A DNA stretch of 63,838 bases from the NCBI GenBank assembly GCA_028687755.1, contig JAQTZL010000013.1:1-63838 (forward strand). Reading direction: 5' to 3'. The stretch comes from Candidatus Nanopelagicales bacterium. GTDB lineage: Bacteria > Actinomycetota > Actinomycetes > S36-B12. The notes below the pieces were generated by a model, which searched no databases, was not told where the DNA came from, and saw only the letters and a program-made list of their open reading frames with translations. Both the position numbers and the translations under genes were made by a program. This document shows, in pieces, positions 15,261 to 24,476 of the stretch (positions within the stretch are counted from its first letter, which is position 1; every line of letters begins with the position of its first letter).

Positions 15261-15300
15261 CTATCTTCAGGTCCAGGGATTAGCCTGGACCTGAAGATAG
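15261..15300 (-). terminator. Perfect hairpin
   Basis: 17-bp perfect stem CTATCTTCAGGTCCAGG with a 6-base loop, between the stop at 15309 and the start at 15233. No T-tract follows. Confidence 0.55.
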
Positions 15301-15308
15301 ATGATGCG

Positions 15309-16142
15309 TTAAGTGCGAAGAGGAGCAACGTTGCCGACGTTGACGGTCAGCCTGACTTCGGTGCTGGTTTCGGTCAGGTTGTGACTCTGGTGAACGAAAG
15401 CTGCCACCTGAGCCGCGATGACTTCAGTGTAGGTAGAAGTGGTCCCACCAAAGCTGCCGGTCAAAGGTTTGTCGATACCCGTGCAGAGTGCCACCTCGGT
15501 GATGTTGGCGTAGCGCGGATCACCGTAGATCAGCTGGCAAGCTTCACGGATGTTGACGATGTCAGCTTGATTCAGCGTGAAGGTGCTTTTGGCCGTCGTC
15601 ACCAGGTAGTCACCGTCTGGGGTGTTCAGATTGGGGTTGCTGATGATCGGGTGTGTTGGAGACAGATCAGAAGAAGTCGGTGAGAAGATGTCGTCAGTGA
15701 TGACATCGGAGGCCACGTTGCGGATCACCAGGCTCGGTGTCACGCTGGCCATGTCCAGAACACGCAAGTAGTACACGACGTAGTTCTCACCGCCGATGGG
15801 GGTGATGACACGCATGCGGTAGCGACTGCGTTCGATGGCGGGGATGTCATCGTCCACATGGCGGGCCACAAACGGGATCATGCTGTACAAAGAGCTGTGA
15901 CGAGGGAGATGTGGCACCGGAGATGTCAGCTGGAAACCACCAGGAGCGATTTCGTAGCTGGCGCCCTTGTTACCGATACCCAGGTAACCCAGATAGGGGT
16001 ACTCGTTGGTGGAAGGCACTTGGTCTGCGTGTACACCAAACTTCTGGTTCAGTGTAGAGTTGGGCAGCACCACAAACGGCTTGCGCAGCAGCATGCAGGT
16101 TTGCAGGTAACCGGCATAGCCGGTAGGGGTCACGGTTTCCAT
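15309..16142 (-). CDS. Probable virion structural protein
   Basis: This 277-residue protein starts at 16142 with TAGGAGCCTATAC upstream, a Shine-Dalgarno that overlaps the TAG stop of the preceding gene, so the two are coupled. It is beta-rich, with many Thr, Ser, Asn and Pro and strongly biased codons. No membrane segment or catalytic motif was seen. It follows a 785-residue structural gene and precedes a hairpin terminator. It is probably a head-tail or tail component; the specific role is unknown. Confidence 0.55.
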   Translation of the reverse strand: METVTPTGYAGYLQTCMLLRKPFVVLPNSTLNQKFGVHADQVPSTNEYPYLGYLGIGNKGASYEIAPGGFQLTSPVPHLPRHSSLYSMIPFVARHVDDDIPAIERSRYRMRVITPIGGENYVVYYLRVLDMASVTPSLVIRNVASDVITDDIFSPTSSDLSPTHPIISNPNLNTPDGDYLVTTAKSTFTLNQADIVNIREACQLIYGDPRYANITEVALCTGIDKPLTGSFGGTTSTYTEVIAAQVAAFVHQSHNLTETSTEVRLTVNVGNVAPLRT

Positions 16143-16152
16143 GTATAGGCTC

Positions 16153-18510
16153 CTAGAGGTTCATGGCAAGAAACAGGAAATGCTCTTCAGACAATTCCTG
16201 GGGTGGGGGGAGAGATTCTTCAAGGGTAAAACCCACGTTGAAGTTCACGATAGTGGTACTTTCTGAAGCGGCTTCTGTCTCGACAGATACACCAACTTCT
16301 AACAACACATCGTTGTCACTGTAGGTCTGGCTGGTGACTTCCAGCACCTTGGATTCGATGTTCAGCTCAGCAGTAGATTCTGACTTGTGGCTCTGGTCAT
16401 CGATCTCGATCTCAGGCAGAGGCAACCCTGCTTCGATCTCGTAGATAGAGCCTACAGACGCATCAGCGATAGCGATCAGGTCGATCTGTATCACACCCTC
16501 TGTGGCTGAGGTCAAGTCTGTTGACAACGCCAGATTTACCACGTCTTCGCGGGTACCCTGAGAGTCTACCTCTATCGAGAGTGACGGCAAAATGGTTTCA
16601 GCGTCAGACAGGTCAAAAGCCGCTTGTGACTCGATACTGTACCGAGTGTGTTCCAGACCTGTCAGGATAGGGCTGTCGCTGTAGTAGTTGTTCAGTAGCT
16701 GAACAGTGTAGCTGTTGAACTTGGAGAAGACATCCGTCAAAGCACCCTGAAGTCTTTTCAGACGGTTCAAGTAACTGAGCTTCTGATCAAACACGTTGTC
16801 AAGGATGTTGAACAGATAGCCGGTCAGTGTCTGGTTGTCATACGTCCTGACATCTGTTACTCCGGTCCTTCTGAAGAAGTCGTCGACACTCTCATCGTCG
16901 AAGGTGTACACGTCTGTGATGTGGAAGTTGTCCACAGTCATGGTCATCTGTCCGTTCGTGTCCATGTCACCGAAGTTGGTGAGCATGTGCCAGAGTCCGA
17001 TGTTCAAACGGTAAACCCTGGACACAAAGTCAGCAAACTGGTAACTTGTCAAGAGGTTGCTGTACATCGGAATCGCTTCACGAATCTCCTCGATGTAGTC
17101 CAGCTGATCAAAAGTCTGCTTGTAGAAGAAACCCGTTAACTGCTCTGTCGTGGGTTTGACAGGATTGAAGACACGCTTGATCCTGTAGCTTGGAAACTCT
17201 GACAGAGAGATACCTTGCTGCATGTGTAAGCTGACAGAATACAGCTTGAACAAATCCTTGGTGTTCAGACGTTTGGTGACGTTGGTCACAGGGTCTGTCA
17301 CGTCCACCAAGAAGGCAACCATGTTGGTCTTGTTCAGGTAAGCCCAGTAGTCTACCAAGGTGTCGATCAGCTTGTACTTGACACTGTCGGTCTCGTCCAC
17401 CAGAACTGTTTCCAGATCCTTGGTAAGAAGCTTGGAAAACAGTGACCGTCTGTTTTGATCGTTGATCTGATCGTATCTGTAGGTGTAGGCTTTTTCATTA
17501 CCATCCACCAGAGGTCTTTCTTTTTCACCTAAAGCCAGCAGGTCAATCGGCGCGTTCTCGTGGAGCATCGGTCGACTGTTCAGCAGCTTTCTGTCGAACA
17601 GGTACTCGATGTGTCCATCTGCATTCACCGAGTTTCTTTGTCGATACTGGTAGTTGGTGACGCTGATGTTTCTGTCTGTGAACAGGACGTCGATCAGCTT
17701 CTGGAAGGTGCTGTTGTGACCAGAGTGGTTGTTCAGGTAGAGCATGTTCCTGTACAGAAACAGCTGTTGTTTCTTGGTCAGGAACAGCAAATGGTCGTCC
17801 AGCTTGTGATGACTTGCCAGGAACAGCCGGATGTGGTAGCTGTGCGCCCTCACCGTCTGTGTGTTCTCCAGCCGGATGGCCAGCAAACTGGTCAGCAGGA
17901 AGTTGTAGAAGATGTGGTATTGGCTGGCCAGGAACAATGTGTATCCAGCGGCATAGAACTGGATCAGCCAGATGCTCTTGTAGTTGTCGATGCGCTGTTG
18001 AAGTTCCAGCATCAGATCGATCTCGTTCTCTTCTACCAGAGCGGAGTTGTGGCAAATGATCGTGAAGTCCGGAAGTTTCCATAGTTGGTCAACACCTGTG
18101 TAAGGTGAATCACTGATGACCGTCTTGATGTACAGCTGTTGCTCAGGGTAACGACTGACCACCTCGTCGTACAGTTGACCGAACTTCAGAAGTTCAGTTC
18201 GTGTCTTCCGATGGATACCCATGTTGACTTTGGTGACTTCTATCTGTGTGCCGTTGTCCACAGACGTGACCATAACCGGTTGGTCAACCGCGTGGTAACG
18301 ACCTGACAGATGCAGGTAGTACCGCCACTCGTCTTTGTTGTCAGAGACCACAAAGCCTGGGTACGTTTTCTTGACGTGGTCGTTGTACCCAGAGGCTTCC
18401 GCCTTGGATTTGAAGGCGATAGACTTGATGAGAGCGATAGATTGTTCCAGATACTCTCTGGTGTAGAAAGTGTTGTTACCCAACACACTTTCGATGACAT
18501 TGGTGCCCAT
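16153..18510 (-). CDS. Large virion structural protein
   Basis: This 785-residue protein starts at 18510 (MGTNVIESV) with AAAGGAGAAACGC upstream; a longer frame to 18558 has no better site. The middle is rich in Tyr, Leu, Phe and Asn. The last ~150 residues are acidic and Ser/Thr/Glu-rich. It ends in TAG, which matters because it shows TAG is a normal stop in this genome. It is divergent from the portal gene and lies in the core virion block. No enzymatic signature was seen; a tail or baseplate role is possible. Confidence 0.55.
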   Translation of the reverse strand: MGTNVIESVLGNNTFYTREYLEQSIALIKSIAFKSKAEASGYNDHVKKTYPGFVVSDNKDEWRYYLHLSGRYHAVDQPVMVTSVDNGTQIEVTKVNMGIHRKTRTELLKFGQLYDEVVSRYPEQQLYIKTVISDSPYTGVDQLWKLPDFTIICHNSALVEENEIDLMLELQQRIDNYKSIWLIQFYAAGYTLFLASQYHIFYNFLLTSLLAIRLENTQTVRAHSYHIRLFLASHHKLDDHLLFLTKKQQLFLYRNMLYLNNHSGHNSTFQKLIDVLFTDRNISVTNYQYRQRNSVNADGHIEYLFDRKLLNSRPMLHENAPIDLLALGEKERPLVDGNEKAYTYRYDQINDQNRRSLFSKLLTKDLETVLVDETDSVKYKLIDTLVDYWAYLNKTNMVAFLVDVTDPVTNVTKRLNTKDLFKLYSVSLHMQQGISLSEFPSYRIKRVFNPVKPTTEQLTGFFYKQTFDQLDYIEEIREAIPMYSNLLTSYQFADFVSRVYRLNIGLWHMLTNFGDMDTNGQMTMTVDNFHITDVYTFDDESVDDFFRRTGVTDVRTYDNQTLTGYLFNILDNVFDQKLSYLNRLKRLQGALTDVFSKFNSYTVQLLNNYYSDSPILTGLEHTRYSIESQAAFDLSDAETILPSLSIEVDSQGTREDVVNLALSTDLTSATEGVIQIDLIAIADASVGSIYEIEAGLPLPEIEIDDQSHKSESTAELNIESKVLEVTSQTYSDNDVLLEVGVSVETEAASESTTIVNFNVGFTLEESLPPPQELSEEHFLFLAMNL

Positions 18511-18617
18511 GCGTTTCTCCTTTGCAGGTGTGGTCAGACGATAGCCTACCCTCGACATAAACTTAATAGACGAGACATTAGATCTAGTGATTATTTTCTA
18601 ACACAAGAGAGCGCCCA
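18511..18617. promoter_or_regulatory. Divergent intergenic region upstream of the portal gene
   Basis: This 107-base gap must carry the start signals for both the rightward portal gene and the leftward 785-residue gene. It is AT-rich around 18560-18605 (CTTAATAGACGAGACATTAG), but no exact copy of the recurrent promoter-like element was found. Confidence 0.35.
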
Positions 18618-21212
18618 ATGAACCCTCATTCCCCTACAGACCTGGTGCAACTGCTCCGTCAGAACCGTCAAGCTGTGGTCGATGCCCGCACGGTGATCCA
18701 GTCCGGTGGCTCAGCGATCAGCGTCATCCCCAAACTGGTGACAGACCCCAAGACACCTGGTGCTCCTATCGAATCTGAAGACCGGATGATGCTGGACCGC
18801 AGCGTGTTGGAGGAGCTGTCCAGAGGTATCCAGGCTCGTCGCAGGAACCACCAAGACATCATCCAACTGTTCCCAGACATCGAGCTGTGCATACAGATCA
18901 TGGTCGGCTCTATTCTTTCACCGAAGAAGATGACCGACGTCAGCTTGATCTACAGTTTGGCCAAGAGCGTCTCTCTTCCCCCCGCGTTGTCCGCCAAACT
19001 CATCTCAACCATCGGCGAATATATCACTGAAGAGTACGCTCTGGAAGACAAGCTTTCGGATATCCTCCGTGAAGCTCTGTACGAAACAGGATCGCACTGT
19101 ATCGCGGTGATTCCTGAAGCATCGGTGGACGAACTGATCAACTCTGACCTGACAGGAGCCATCACAACAGAAGCCTTCCAAATGAAAGCGGACAAGCTGA
19201 TGGATGAGCTGGTGGGTGAACCTGCCACGGGTTTTGACATCGCTGCCGAATGTGCCAACATGTCCGAGCAGGAAAAGAAGTTCTTTACCTTGGCACTTGG
19301 ACCATCGTCCCTGCGTGTCAGCACCAACATCAAGTTGTTCCATTTCCCTGATGTCAAGGACAAAATCACCAGCAAGATCGTCAAGTCAAGGGCACGAAGC
19401 TCGTACGGTACGTTTGCCACTGAAGCCGGTCGCGCAGTTGAGTATCTGGACGTGTTCCGACAACGCACGCGCACGCCAGGTTCCAGCAACGTGTCGGTTA
19501 TCCGAAGCCGTGACGAAGCCCGTCGCAAAAGTGTGGGCAAACCCATGACAGCTGTTTTCCCCAGTGCTTCGGTGATCCCAGTGGGTATCCCTGGCAACGA
19601 GAAAGAGCACGTTGTCTACTTGGTCCTGACCGATGAAAACGGTCGACCCTTGGACTACATGTCTTCACCGACACAATTTGCAGCGGAACTCTCAGGTAAC
19701 TACACCCAACAAGCAGGAGGCGGCTCTAACCCCATCCAAACGGCCCACAGAGGCCTTATCGCAGGAGAGAAGGCTGTCAACAGTGAACAGCTCTATCGGG
19801 TCTATAAAACGGTTCTAGAGCGTCAGCTGTATCAAACTGTCAAGTCTTCCCTCTTTGGCAAGGATGTCAAGATCACAGATGCCAACGACATCTACTTCAT
19901 GATGTTCTGTCGAGCACTGGCTGGTCAGCGTACCAACATCGTCGTGGTACCCAAGGAAATGATGGTCTACTTTGCGTTTGACTACAACGACTACGGCATC
20001 GGCAAGTCCTTGATGGACGACCTGATTGTGCTGTCTGGTCTGCGTGCGGTGGTGCTGTTCTCTAAGGTGATGTCAGAAGCCAAGTCAGCTATCGATGTCA
20101 CTTCAGTCAACGTGACCCTGGACCCCAACGATCCAGACAAAAAGAAAACCATGCGGACTATCCAGGACGCAGTGATGAAGGGTCGCAAAAACGACATCCC
20201 TTTCGGACACAACAACTACAACGATGTGACGGCATGGGTGCAACGTGCCGGCCTGCGGTTCAACTTCTCTGCGGTGGAAGGTCTCCCAGATACACGGGTG
20301 GAGTTTGAGAACAGCAATCTTCAGCACAACGTGGGTGACACAGAGACTGAGTCTAACCTTGGCAAACAGATGATCAAGGCCATGGGCGTACCTCCTGAAC
20401 TGGTGGACAACGCTTGGGGTCCGGACTTTGCTTCCACAGGTACCAACAACAACGTGATCCTCTCTAAACGCGTCAAGATCTACCAGAAGAAGCTGTCAGT
20501 GCTTCTGAGTAAACTGGTGGGTCTGTACGTCTATACCGACGAGCATCTTCGAGACAAGCTCCGCAAAGCCATCAACGATCAAGCTGATGCCTTTGAAGGG
20601 TCCTTGGAAGAGAATGAGAAAGCTCTGTTCACCAAGAACAAAGAAGCGTTCATCGAAGAGTTTCTGGACAAGCTGTCTGAAGCTGTCGTGGTAAAACTCC
20701 CAGAACCAGAGAACACCAACCTGACCAACATGGCTGCGTCGTACCAGCTCTACAAAGCCAGCCTGGTCGAGATGTTTGACTCAGTGCTCTCCAGTGAAAT
20801 CTTCACTGAAGACATGACGGGCGTCTTCTCTGCACACATCGACAGCCTGAAGAACAACTTTGTTCATCTGCTGCTGCGTCGGTGGTGTGCTGACAACAAC
20901 TACTTCCCTGAAGCTCTGGCGTTCACATCTTCTAACAAAGAGGATATGGAAGCTCTGACCCAGGCTCTGACTGGACACATCACTGACAGCGCGCGCACTG
21001 GCTCTATCATCCTCCGAATGCTCTCAGCTGTGAAAGAGGCTATCGCTAAAGATTTGGCCAATATTTCAGGCGAGGGCGGCGAAAGCGTAACCGCCGACTC
21101 TCCAGACACATCGACCGACTCAGGTGCCGACGGCGGAGACGGAGGCGGTGGCGATAACATGGACGACTTTGGTGGCGACGATACGACAGGTGACGACCTG
21201 CTCAATTTCTGA
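18618..21212 (+). CDS. Portal protein (phiKZ gp129-like)
   Basis: The 864-residue protein matches the phiKZ-type portal in size and layout: a helical N-terminal region (EELSRGIQARRRNHQDIIQL, then FPDIELCIQIMVGSILSP), a long central alpha/beta body, a helical stretch (KTMRTIQDAVMKGRK, KQMIKAMGVPPELVDNAWG) and an acidic Asp/Gly-rich tail over the last ~40 residues. In portals the central helices line the DNA channel of the capsid vertex, and the ring docks the tail. The gene is on the plus strand, unlike its structural neighbours, with only a weak purine-rich ribosome site. Assignment is by family memory, not by search. Confidence 0.65.
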   Translation: MNPHSPTDLVQLLRQNRQAVVDARTVIQSGGSAISVIPKLVTDPKTPGAPIESEDRMMLDRSVLEELSRGIQARRRNHQDIIQLFPDIELCIQIMVGSILSPKKMTDVSLIYSLAKSVSLPPALSAKLISTIGEYITEEYALEDKLSDILREALYETGSHCIAVIPEASVDELINSDLTGAITTEAFQMKADKLMDELVGEPATGFDIAAECANMSEQEKKFFTLALGPSSLRVSTNIKLFHFPDVKDKITSKIVKSRARSSYGTFATEAGRAVEYLDVFRQRTRTPGSSNVSVIRSRDEARRKSVGKPMTAVFPSASVIPVGIPGNEKEHVVYLVLTDENGRPLDYMSSPTQFAAELSGNYTQQAGGGSNPIQTAHRGLIAGEKAVNSEQLYRVYKTVLERQLYQTVKSSLFGKDVKITDANDIYFMMFCRALAGQRTNIVVVPKEMMVYFAFDYNDYGIGKSLMDDLIVLSGLRAVVLFSKVMSEAKSAIDVTSVNVTLDPNDPDKKKTMRTIQDAVMKGRKNDIPFGHNNYNDVTAWVQRAGLRFNFSAVEGLPDTRVEFENSNLQHNVGDTETESNLGKQMIKAMGVPPELVDNAWGPDFASTGTNNNVILSKRVKIYQKKLSVLLSKLVGLYVYTDEHLRDKLRKAINDQADAFEGSLEENEKALFTKNKEAFIEEFLDKLSEAVVVKLPEPENTNLTNMAASYQLYKASLVEMFDSVLSSEIFTEDMTGVFSAHIDSLKNNFVHLLLRRWCADNNYFPEALAFTSSNKEDMEALTQALTGHITDSARTGSIILRMLSAVKEAIAKDLANISGEGGESVTADSPDTSTDSGADGGDGGGGDNMDDFGGDDTTGDDLLNF

Positions 21213-21228
21213 CAAAAGAAAAGACTGC

Positions 21229-21262
21229 TCTCCCTCTGGTAGCTTAGGCTACCAGAGGGAGA
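21229..21262 (-). terminator. Hairpin terminator between convergent genes
   Basis: 15-bp stem TCTCCCTCTGGTAGC with a TTAG loop. On the minus strand a TTTTCTTTT tract follows after a few bases (21214-21222 on the plus strand reads AAAAGAAAA). Confidence 0.7.
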
Positions 21263-21269
21263 TGTCAGG

Positions 21270-22679
21270 TTACTCGGAGTAGACCCTTACCAAGAACTTG
21301 TTTGTCTTGGAGCTGGACATGTCGTACACCTTGTAGATGTCTTGCTCTGCGGTTTGCAGGTAGACAATCCGACCAGGCGCAGCCGCAAAGATGCCACACA
21401 TGATCGTGTCCATCTCTGGGCTGGTGAAACCGCCGGTCGTCGTCGTGATGTCGGTAGACATCAGCGGCAGCTGCACCAGTGACACCGTGTCAACGGTATA
21501 CACCGCGTTGGTATCAGCCAGTGCCGGATGCTTGGCTTCGGTCATCGCGACGCGATTGGAGTTGCGTTCTTCCAACAGTTCCTTCAAGAAGTCGATCAAA
21601 TCGTCTTCAGCGTTCTCAGTGTTGTCACGGAGCACCTTCAGGACACCATTGAAGTCGTCCATGAAGCTATCGACACCGGCTTTGCCGTCCACGATCATGG
21701 CGAGAAAGTCGTTGACGTGCTCACTGATACCGCGATCCAGGCCAAGAATGGCAGCCTTGATATGGATAGATACAGGCGTCGGTGTGGAGGAAGTACGACC
21801 CACGTCGAACAAAGCACGCATGGCGCGGTACAGACCCTTGGGCTCAGTTTGCTGGTCAAAGATCGCCAGGATTTTCTCACGCTGCGTTTCGTTCTTGCAC
21901 GTGTACTTGTTCACCAGGAGTCCGGTGGCGATGTTGGGCGCTTTTGCGGCGTCCAGTTCGGCAAACAGTGACCGGATCGAGGTCCCTGCGATAGCGGCCA
22001 AGTTGCCTTCTTCGGCTGACTTGCGCTTCAGTACGCTGGCGAATTGCTCGCCGGCGCCAGAAACAGATGTAGCACAAGGAGCTTCATCCACGATGCCAGA
22101 GCGGCACGAGCGGCGAGTCCAGACTTTGGAGGCAGGGATAGTGGCCACGGGGGTTTCCTTTTTAACTGCGGTTGGTTGGGAGGAGGTTTGTGCGACTTCC
22201 GTCGCACGGGTTTGAGGGGCACCGAAACGACCACCGATTTCGGTGGGGTGCTGCGATGTTTCCGGTTGACGCTGGTTGGCATTCTGAACAGAGCCATTTG
22301 CGTACCGGCTGGGGTTGGCTGTCCCTATAGGTGTCTGCGGTGCTTGTGGCGGCAGACCGTAAGCAGGCATCTGTGTCGGGCCAGGGTGCCCATATCCTAC
22401 CTGTTGCATCGGATACTGTCCAGCCATCGGAACAGCGCGTTGTTGTTGCTGAGCAGCGATAGCCGCATTCTGTATCGCCATCTGACAATCCAGCAGCTGC
22501 CCGCTCTGCAGGTTGCGGAAGTACTGGCGACCATCTGTGCCGTTCACCATGTCGTACCCACTGTTCAGGTAGTGTTGGGTGATCTGCTGAGCAAAGGCCA
22601 CCATGCGGGGGTCTTGCTGTGGTTGCTGGTGCTGAACGTGAGGTGCGGGGTAGCCGGTGTGTGGGTTTTGGTAACTCAT
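21270..22679 (-). CDS. Probable virion protein with Gln/Pro-rich N terminus
   Basis: This 469-residue protein starts at 22679 with AAGGAGAAAAAACC upstream. The first ~170 residues are low-complexity and rich in Gln, Pro, Gly, Ala and Tyr (QHQQPQQDPRM, AIAAQQQQRAVP), so probably disordered. The rest looks folded and helical (SVLKRKSAEEGNLAAIAG, DFLKELLEERNSNRVAM), with a beta-rich C terminus. It follows the probable RNAP beta fragment by 12 bases, suggesting one operon and a virion-linked role. The family is not recognised. Confidence 0.55.
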   Translation of the reverse strand: MSYQNPHTGYPAPHVQHQQPQQDPRMVAFAQQITQHYLNSGYDMVNGTDGRQYFRNLQSGQLLDCQMAIQNAAIAAQQQQRAVPMAGQYPMQQVGYGHPGPTQMPAYGLPPQAPQTPIGTANPSRYANGSVQNANQRQPETSQHPTEIGGRFGAPQTRATEVAQTSSQPTAVKKETPVATIPASKVWTRRSCRSGIVDEAPCATSVSGAGEQFASVLKRKSAEEGNLAAIAGTSIRSLFAELDAAKAPNIATGLLVNKYTCKNETQREKILAIFDQQTEPKGLYRAMRALFDVGRTSSTPTPVSIHIKAAILGLDRGISEHVNDFLAMIVDGKAGVDSFMDDFNGVLKVLRDNTENAEDDLIDFLKELLEERNSNRVAMTEAKHPALADTNAVYTVDTVSLVQLPLMSTDITTTTGGFTSPEMDTIMCGIFAAAPGRIVYLQTAEQDIYKVYDMSSSKTNKFLVRVYSE

Positions 22680-22691
22680 GGTTTTTTCTCC

Positions 22692-24413
22692 TTAGTCGAT
22701 TTCAGGGATATCAGGGACGTCATCGTCCTCGTACATGTCAGCGTCCAGATCGTCGTCGGTGATGGTTACACCATCACCAGGGAAGATGTTGTCCAACCTT
22801 TCCAAAGTGTCGGAGTCCACCATGGACGTGTTGGACAGGAGCTTTTCAGTTTCTTCCAAGATGGCCTCAAGATGCTCGTGCGGAAGGATTGTTCCTGTGA
22901 CAGGATCCACCTTCACGTACGGGTTGATTCTGAGTAGAGGAATCGGATTATTCTTGCTCAGGTTCAAGAGGCTGCCAACGGTAGCCGCAGAAGCCGTCAG
23001 TGTTTGTCGCTCAGAGGTGTTAGCCCCTTTGTCAACATCCACATAGTCAGACTCCTGCTGAACCACCATCGCGGAGTGCTTCGGATACAGGTGGTCACCT
23101 GCATACTCCACACTCGTCACAAATGGACAACCCTTGCGAAGGATGAAGATCGATCGAGCCTTCATGTACTTGTTCAGGATTTTGTCCACTGCTTTCGGGT
23201 CAAGCTTCGCGCCGTTGACGCGAAGCTCTTCTTTGCTGATGTCCAACACCGTTCGGGTGATACGACTGGTGATGGGTGCCAGCGCAAACGACTCCACCTC
23301 GTAGCTCTTGTTGTGACACAAGCTGCGAGACTCAGAGTGCATGATCCACGTGTTGAAGTTCTGAAAGATAACTGCCAGCAACTGCATCAGTGTGTTTGCC
23401 TGCACACCAACATCGTTCAGTTTCCCAATGGTGATGGTGTCAAAGCTGCTATTCAGGTCACTGAAGTGAGCGTTGATCTTCTCACTCAAGTAACTCAGCC
23501 CGTGGTTACCAGAGTGAATGATCTCGGCCAGCAGCCGCTTCCACATCACAGTGTTGTCCAGCTCTGTGATCGTGACGATCTCAGGGAAGTTGTCCACGAT
23601 GTAAAAAACGTTCCCTAAGCAGTACAGCACGGTTTCGTTGTACTTGTCTTCAGGTACCAGGAACTTCAGGTGCGTCGGACGGTACTCCTTCGACTTGATG
23701 TAACCGTGCGGTGGTTTGGTTGTGGACTTGATGACCACACATCCGCGCTCGTCAGCGTCGTAAACCGGCTTCGGCACAAACCCCAGCAGCATCTGCATCG
23801 TGGCAGAGTAGCCGTAGTTGGCCAGCAGGTAATGCATGACCGTCGTTCGGGCTTTGGTCGTGTCTTCCAGCTTCTTGGCTTGGTTCTTGTACAGTTCAGT
23901 GTTCACCACGGGGATACGGTTAAACTTGTCGTTCACCATGACCGCGGCATACGTCCGGGTAAAGCTGTACTTGGCTGTCACGATGTTGATGAAGATGATC
24001 AACCGACCGATCGAGATCACCTTGTCAGCCAACGTAGGCATCACCAAGAACTTACCGCCAGACATATGCATGGTGTTGCCCTTGTTCAGAAATGGCACGT
24101 AGAAAGGACAAGCCTTGATCTCGTCGCTTCCACCATACCGAACGTAGAACTCCACCAGGTAGATATCGTTCTCAGCGATATCGTACACCGACCGACTTGC
24201 CTTGTTGAACAAGAAAGCCATCTCTTCCTTGGGGCTCAGCTCCTTGTATCCCAGATATTCCAAATGGGTGTTGGTCTTCTGAGACACCGAGTAGCGGATG
24301 AACTTGTCGATGTACTCCACCGCCTTCAGAAGGCGATGGTACGACAAACCCTCCACAACCTGGAGATTGAACTTGGGGCTGATTCGCTCCACGAATTGTC
24401 CAAATGTTGTCAC
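22692..24413 (-). CDS. Probable RNA polymerase beta subunit, N-terminal fragment
   Basis: This 573-residue protein contains a stretch resembling the beta-subunit region where a Gly-x-Phe-(I/V) strand is followed by a Val-Ile-Ser and a basic/aromatic segment (GGKFLVMPTLADKVIS, then IFINIVTAKYSFTR). Split phage beta subunits of the phiKZ type have this pattern. The C-terminal ~40 residues are highly acidic (DDDLDADMYEDDDVPDI). The likely start is GTG at 24413, because AGGAG sits 5 bases upstream; an ATG at 24449 would place that site inside the gene. A partner beta' fragment lies at 3343-4971. The match is by eye; a plain structural protein is the main alternative. Confidence 0.5.
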   Translation of the reverse strand: MTTFGQFVERISPKFNLQVVEGLSYHRLLKAVEYIDKFIRYSVSQKTNTHLEYLGYKELSPKEEMAFLFNKASRSVYDIAENDIYLVEFYVRYGGSDEIKACPFYVPFLNKGNTMHMSGGKFLVMPTLADKVISIGRLIIFINIVTAKYSFTRTYAAVMVNDKFNRIPVVNTELYKNQAKKLEDTTKARTTVMHYLLANYGYSATMQMLLGFVPKPVYDADERGCVVIKSTTKPPHGYIKSKEYRPTHLKFLVPEDKYNETVLYCLGNVFYIVDNFPEIVTITELDNTVMWKRLLAEIIHSGNHGLSYLSEKINAHFSDLNSSFDTITIGKLNDVGVQANTLMQLLAVIFQNFNTWIMHSESRSLCHNKSYEVESFALAPITSRITRTVLDISKEELRVNGAKLDPKAVDKILNKYMKARSIFILRKGCPFVTSVEYAGDHLYPKHSAMVVQQESDYVDVDKGANTSERQTLTASAATVGSLLNLSKNNPIPLLRINPYVKVDPVTGTILPHEHLEAILEETEKLLSNTSMVDSDTLERLDNIFPGDGVTITDDDLDADMYEDDDVPDIPEID

Positions 24414-24476
24414 TGTAGCTCCTGTTCCTAGTTGAAGAAAACACATCATGTTTCCACTGTGGAAAACATGACTCAG

